From assembly GCA_963575745.1 (NCBI GenBank), contig CAUYUJ010016370.1, positions 148,292 to 212,291 of the forward strand: 64,000 nucleotides of DNA. Reading direction: 5' to 3'. The notes under the pieces are model-generated. The model saw only the letters and a program-made list of their open reading frames with translations. It was not told where the DNA came from and made no database searches. Shown here in pieces: positions 62,825 to 64,000 of the stretch. The DNA comes from Prorocentrum cordatum (lineage: Eukaryota; Sar; Dinophyceae; Prorocentrales; Prorocentraceae). How positions within the stretch are numbered: position 1 is the stretch's first letter; each line of letters begins with the position of its first letter. The position numbers and the translations under genes are program-made.

Positions 62825-63816
62825 TTATACTCCTGCGCTGGGCCCTCCATGTGGCCCAGGGGCAGACTTGGTCATGGCCAGGGTCATGCCTCGCTTCTTG
62901 GTGGAGGCGAGGATCTCTGGTATCCACTGATTGCTCAACTGATGTTCCTGTCCAAGGAGAGCCCAAACCTGGCCGCCACACAAGGAGTCGAGTAGCGTGC
63001 TGGCGGCGCTCCATGTAGAACAGTTGGCCCCGTAGATCCTGACTCCTGCCTTGGGCGCTCCTCTTTTGCCCCGCTTGGACTGGTTCGGCCGCGGGCTCGC
63101 TGAGCTGCTCACAGTGGGGTCCTCAACCTCCATGGGATGCTTGCCGTCGTGGCTGCCGTGGTGGATGTCGTAGCTGGGGTTGCTGCCGTCGATGTCGTGT
63201 TCGTCAGAAGCCGCGACCCTTTGCCTTGGGGTCCGCTCCTTCTCTGCTGGCGGAGGGTCCTTCCTTCGCCTTGCAGAGCCTGGGTGTATGTCGTTGCCCA
63301 CGCAGGTGTCCGTCCTGCCGTTGAGCTCGATGTCTGCCTCCAGAAAAAATACTTGAAAGGGATCCCGCATCGCCTCGGGCTGAGCCACTAGTAATGCCGC
63401 GAGACGGCACCGTCGGATCGTCCTGGCGCGGGGTGGGGACGGTCGGCACGCCCGCCTCCACTCTTCGCAGAGCGGGCGCGGCAGCGTGGGTTCCACCCCG
63501 CCGCCCCCCCTGGGAGACGCGGAAAATACTCGTCCTCCCCCTCTCCCCCACCGTGGCCAGCTGTGGTTTGGCTCCTGAGTGGCTCCAGGTGGAGGTGCCT
63601 CCGTAGTCTGCGATCCCGCTCATGTCGGGCTCGCCGTCCAGGTGCACGCCGTCGTCGTGGATGTCTGCGACGTCTGCTGCTCCCGAGCCCCCCCCCCCCC
63701 CAATTGGCAGCGGAGAGGCGCTGGTCATTCGGGCTGCCTGCTGTGACACAAGGTCGCTCAACCCTCAGCGGGCCCTCGGCAAGGTCCTGCACTTCGCAGG
63801 GCACCAGGCCTTCCAC
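62825..63816 (-). pseudogene. LINE F, N-terminal ORF and start of endonuclease
   Basis: Frames 63761-63204 and 63496-62825 overlap and together encode an acidic and Ser/Gly-rich region (DDGVHLDGEPDMSGIADYGG, SHDGKHPMEVEDPTVSSSAS). The endonuclease entry follows: RIYGANCSTWSAASTLLDSL and VWALLGQEHQLSNQWIPEIL (catalytic Glu in QEH), EILASTKKRGMTLAMT. No zinc finger seen inside the window; an ORF1 could be upstream. Start uncertain. Confidence 0.65.
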
Positions 63817-64000
63817 ACCGCGCTGATCCTGGGCCCTCTGATTGGGTTCACGCTTCTCCCTAGCCCGCAGGGGCTGGGACCCGCGACCAGGTGCAGGCTG
63901 CAGCAGTGCGTTGGGGGCGTCTGATCTGCGCCCTCTGAGGTGGGGGTGTCCACCTGTGGTGGGAGCACCCCGGGAGGCTCCCTGGCCGTGTTGGGGGGGC
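63817..64000. other. Window end, no feature recognised
   Basis: GC-rich sequence without a motif; may contain the ORF1 end or 5' region of LINE F. Confidence 0.4.

Larger units (their letters stand above)
58608..63816 (-). mobile_element. LINE F, near full-length non-LTR retrotransposon
   Basis: Minus-strand order: ORF upstream of the endonuclease (63816-63060), endonuclease (63.05-62.35 kb), linker (62.3-61.5 kb), RT (61.48-60.5 kb, box YVDD), post-RT (60.44-60.0 kb), RNase H (59.66-58.95 kb), Cys-rich C-terminus (58.95-58.65 kb). Frames are long, with about six frameshifts. Lower GC than A and E. The 5' end may lie beyond the window. Confidence 0.88.

Overview
The window looks like nuclear DNA of a dinoflagellate. 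Four things support this: (i) a degenerate copy of the dinoflagellate spliced leader (13816-13832) at the 5' junction of a retrotransposon; (ii) a Mei2-type RNA-binding gene with an N-terminal VKNTFLDF segment that I associate with dinoflagellate proteins; (iii) several lineages of non-LTR retrotransposons whose ORF1 carries a RanBP2-like zinc finger and whose ORF2 carries an APE-type endonuclease, a reverse transcriptase and, mostly, an RNase H; (iv) GC-rich DNA packed with trinucleotide tracts, minisatellites and satellites. There are no operons, rRNA, tRNA or CRISPR arrays that I can recognise.

Layout. 0.2-4.5 kb: repeats. 4.5-9.6 kb: LINE A (minus), with most of its reverse transcriptase deleted. 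11.3-12.8 kb: a 90-bp satellite. 13.0-22.1 kb: LINE C (plus), split by a nested, almost full-length LINE D (plus, 13817-19977) with matching target-site duplications, an A9 tail and a relic spliced leader. 22.9-23.3 kb: an unidentified minus-strand coding-like stretch. 23.6-31.0 kb: LINE B (minus), broken by a small foldback element (25.36-25.57 kb), by satellite (25.7-26.8 kb) and by a 2.6-kb terminal-inverted-repeat element (27967-30591) with an exact 8-bp target duplication. 31.2-39.1 kb: satellites, a purine tract and a large higher-order minisatellite with four copies of a hairpin-bearing interspersed repeat. 39.5-48.7 kb: the Mei2-like gene (plus). Its RNA-recognition motif is split by a ~7.3-kb intron that holds, on the opposite strand, a Pif1-like helicase followed by an OTU-like protease domain. 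49.3-51.4 kb: a foldback element and repeats. 51.5-57.5 kb: LINE E (plus). 58.6-63.8 kb: LINE F (minus), convergent with E.

The only gene I would call a likely host gene is the Mei2-like one, presumably a cytoplasmic or nuclear mRNA-binding regulator. The Pif1/OTU locus resembles the protein set of some rolling-circle elements, but no Rep nuclease is visible. Everything else is mobile or repetitive. The nesting gives a relative history: D is younger than C, and the TIR element and the foldback are younger than B. Most LINE reading frames carry frameshifts or stops, so they are annotated as pseudogenes. Exon and element boundaries given without an explicit splice or target-duplication argument are approximate.
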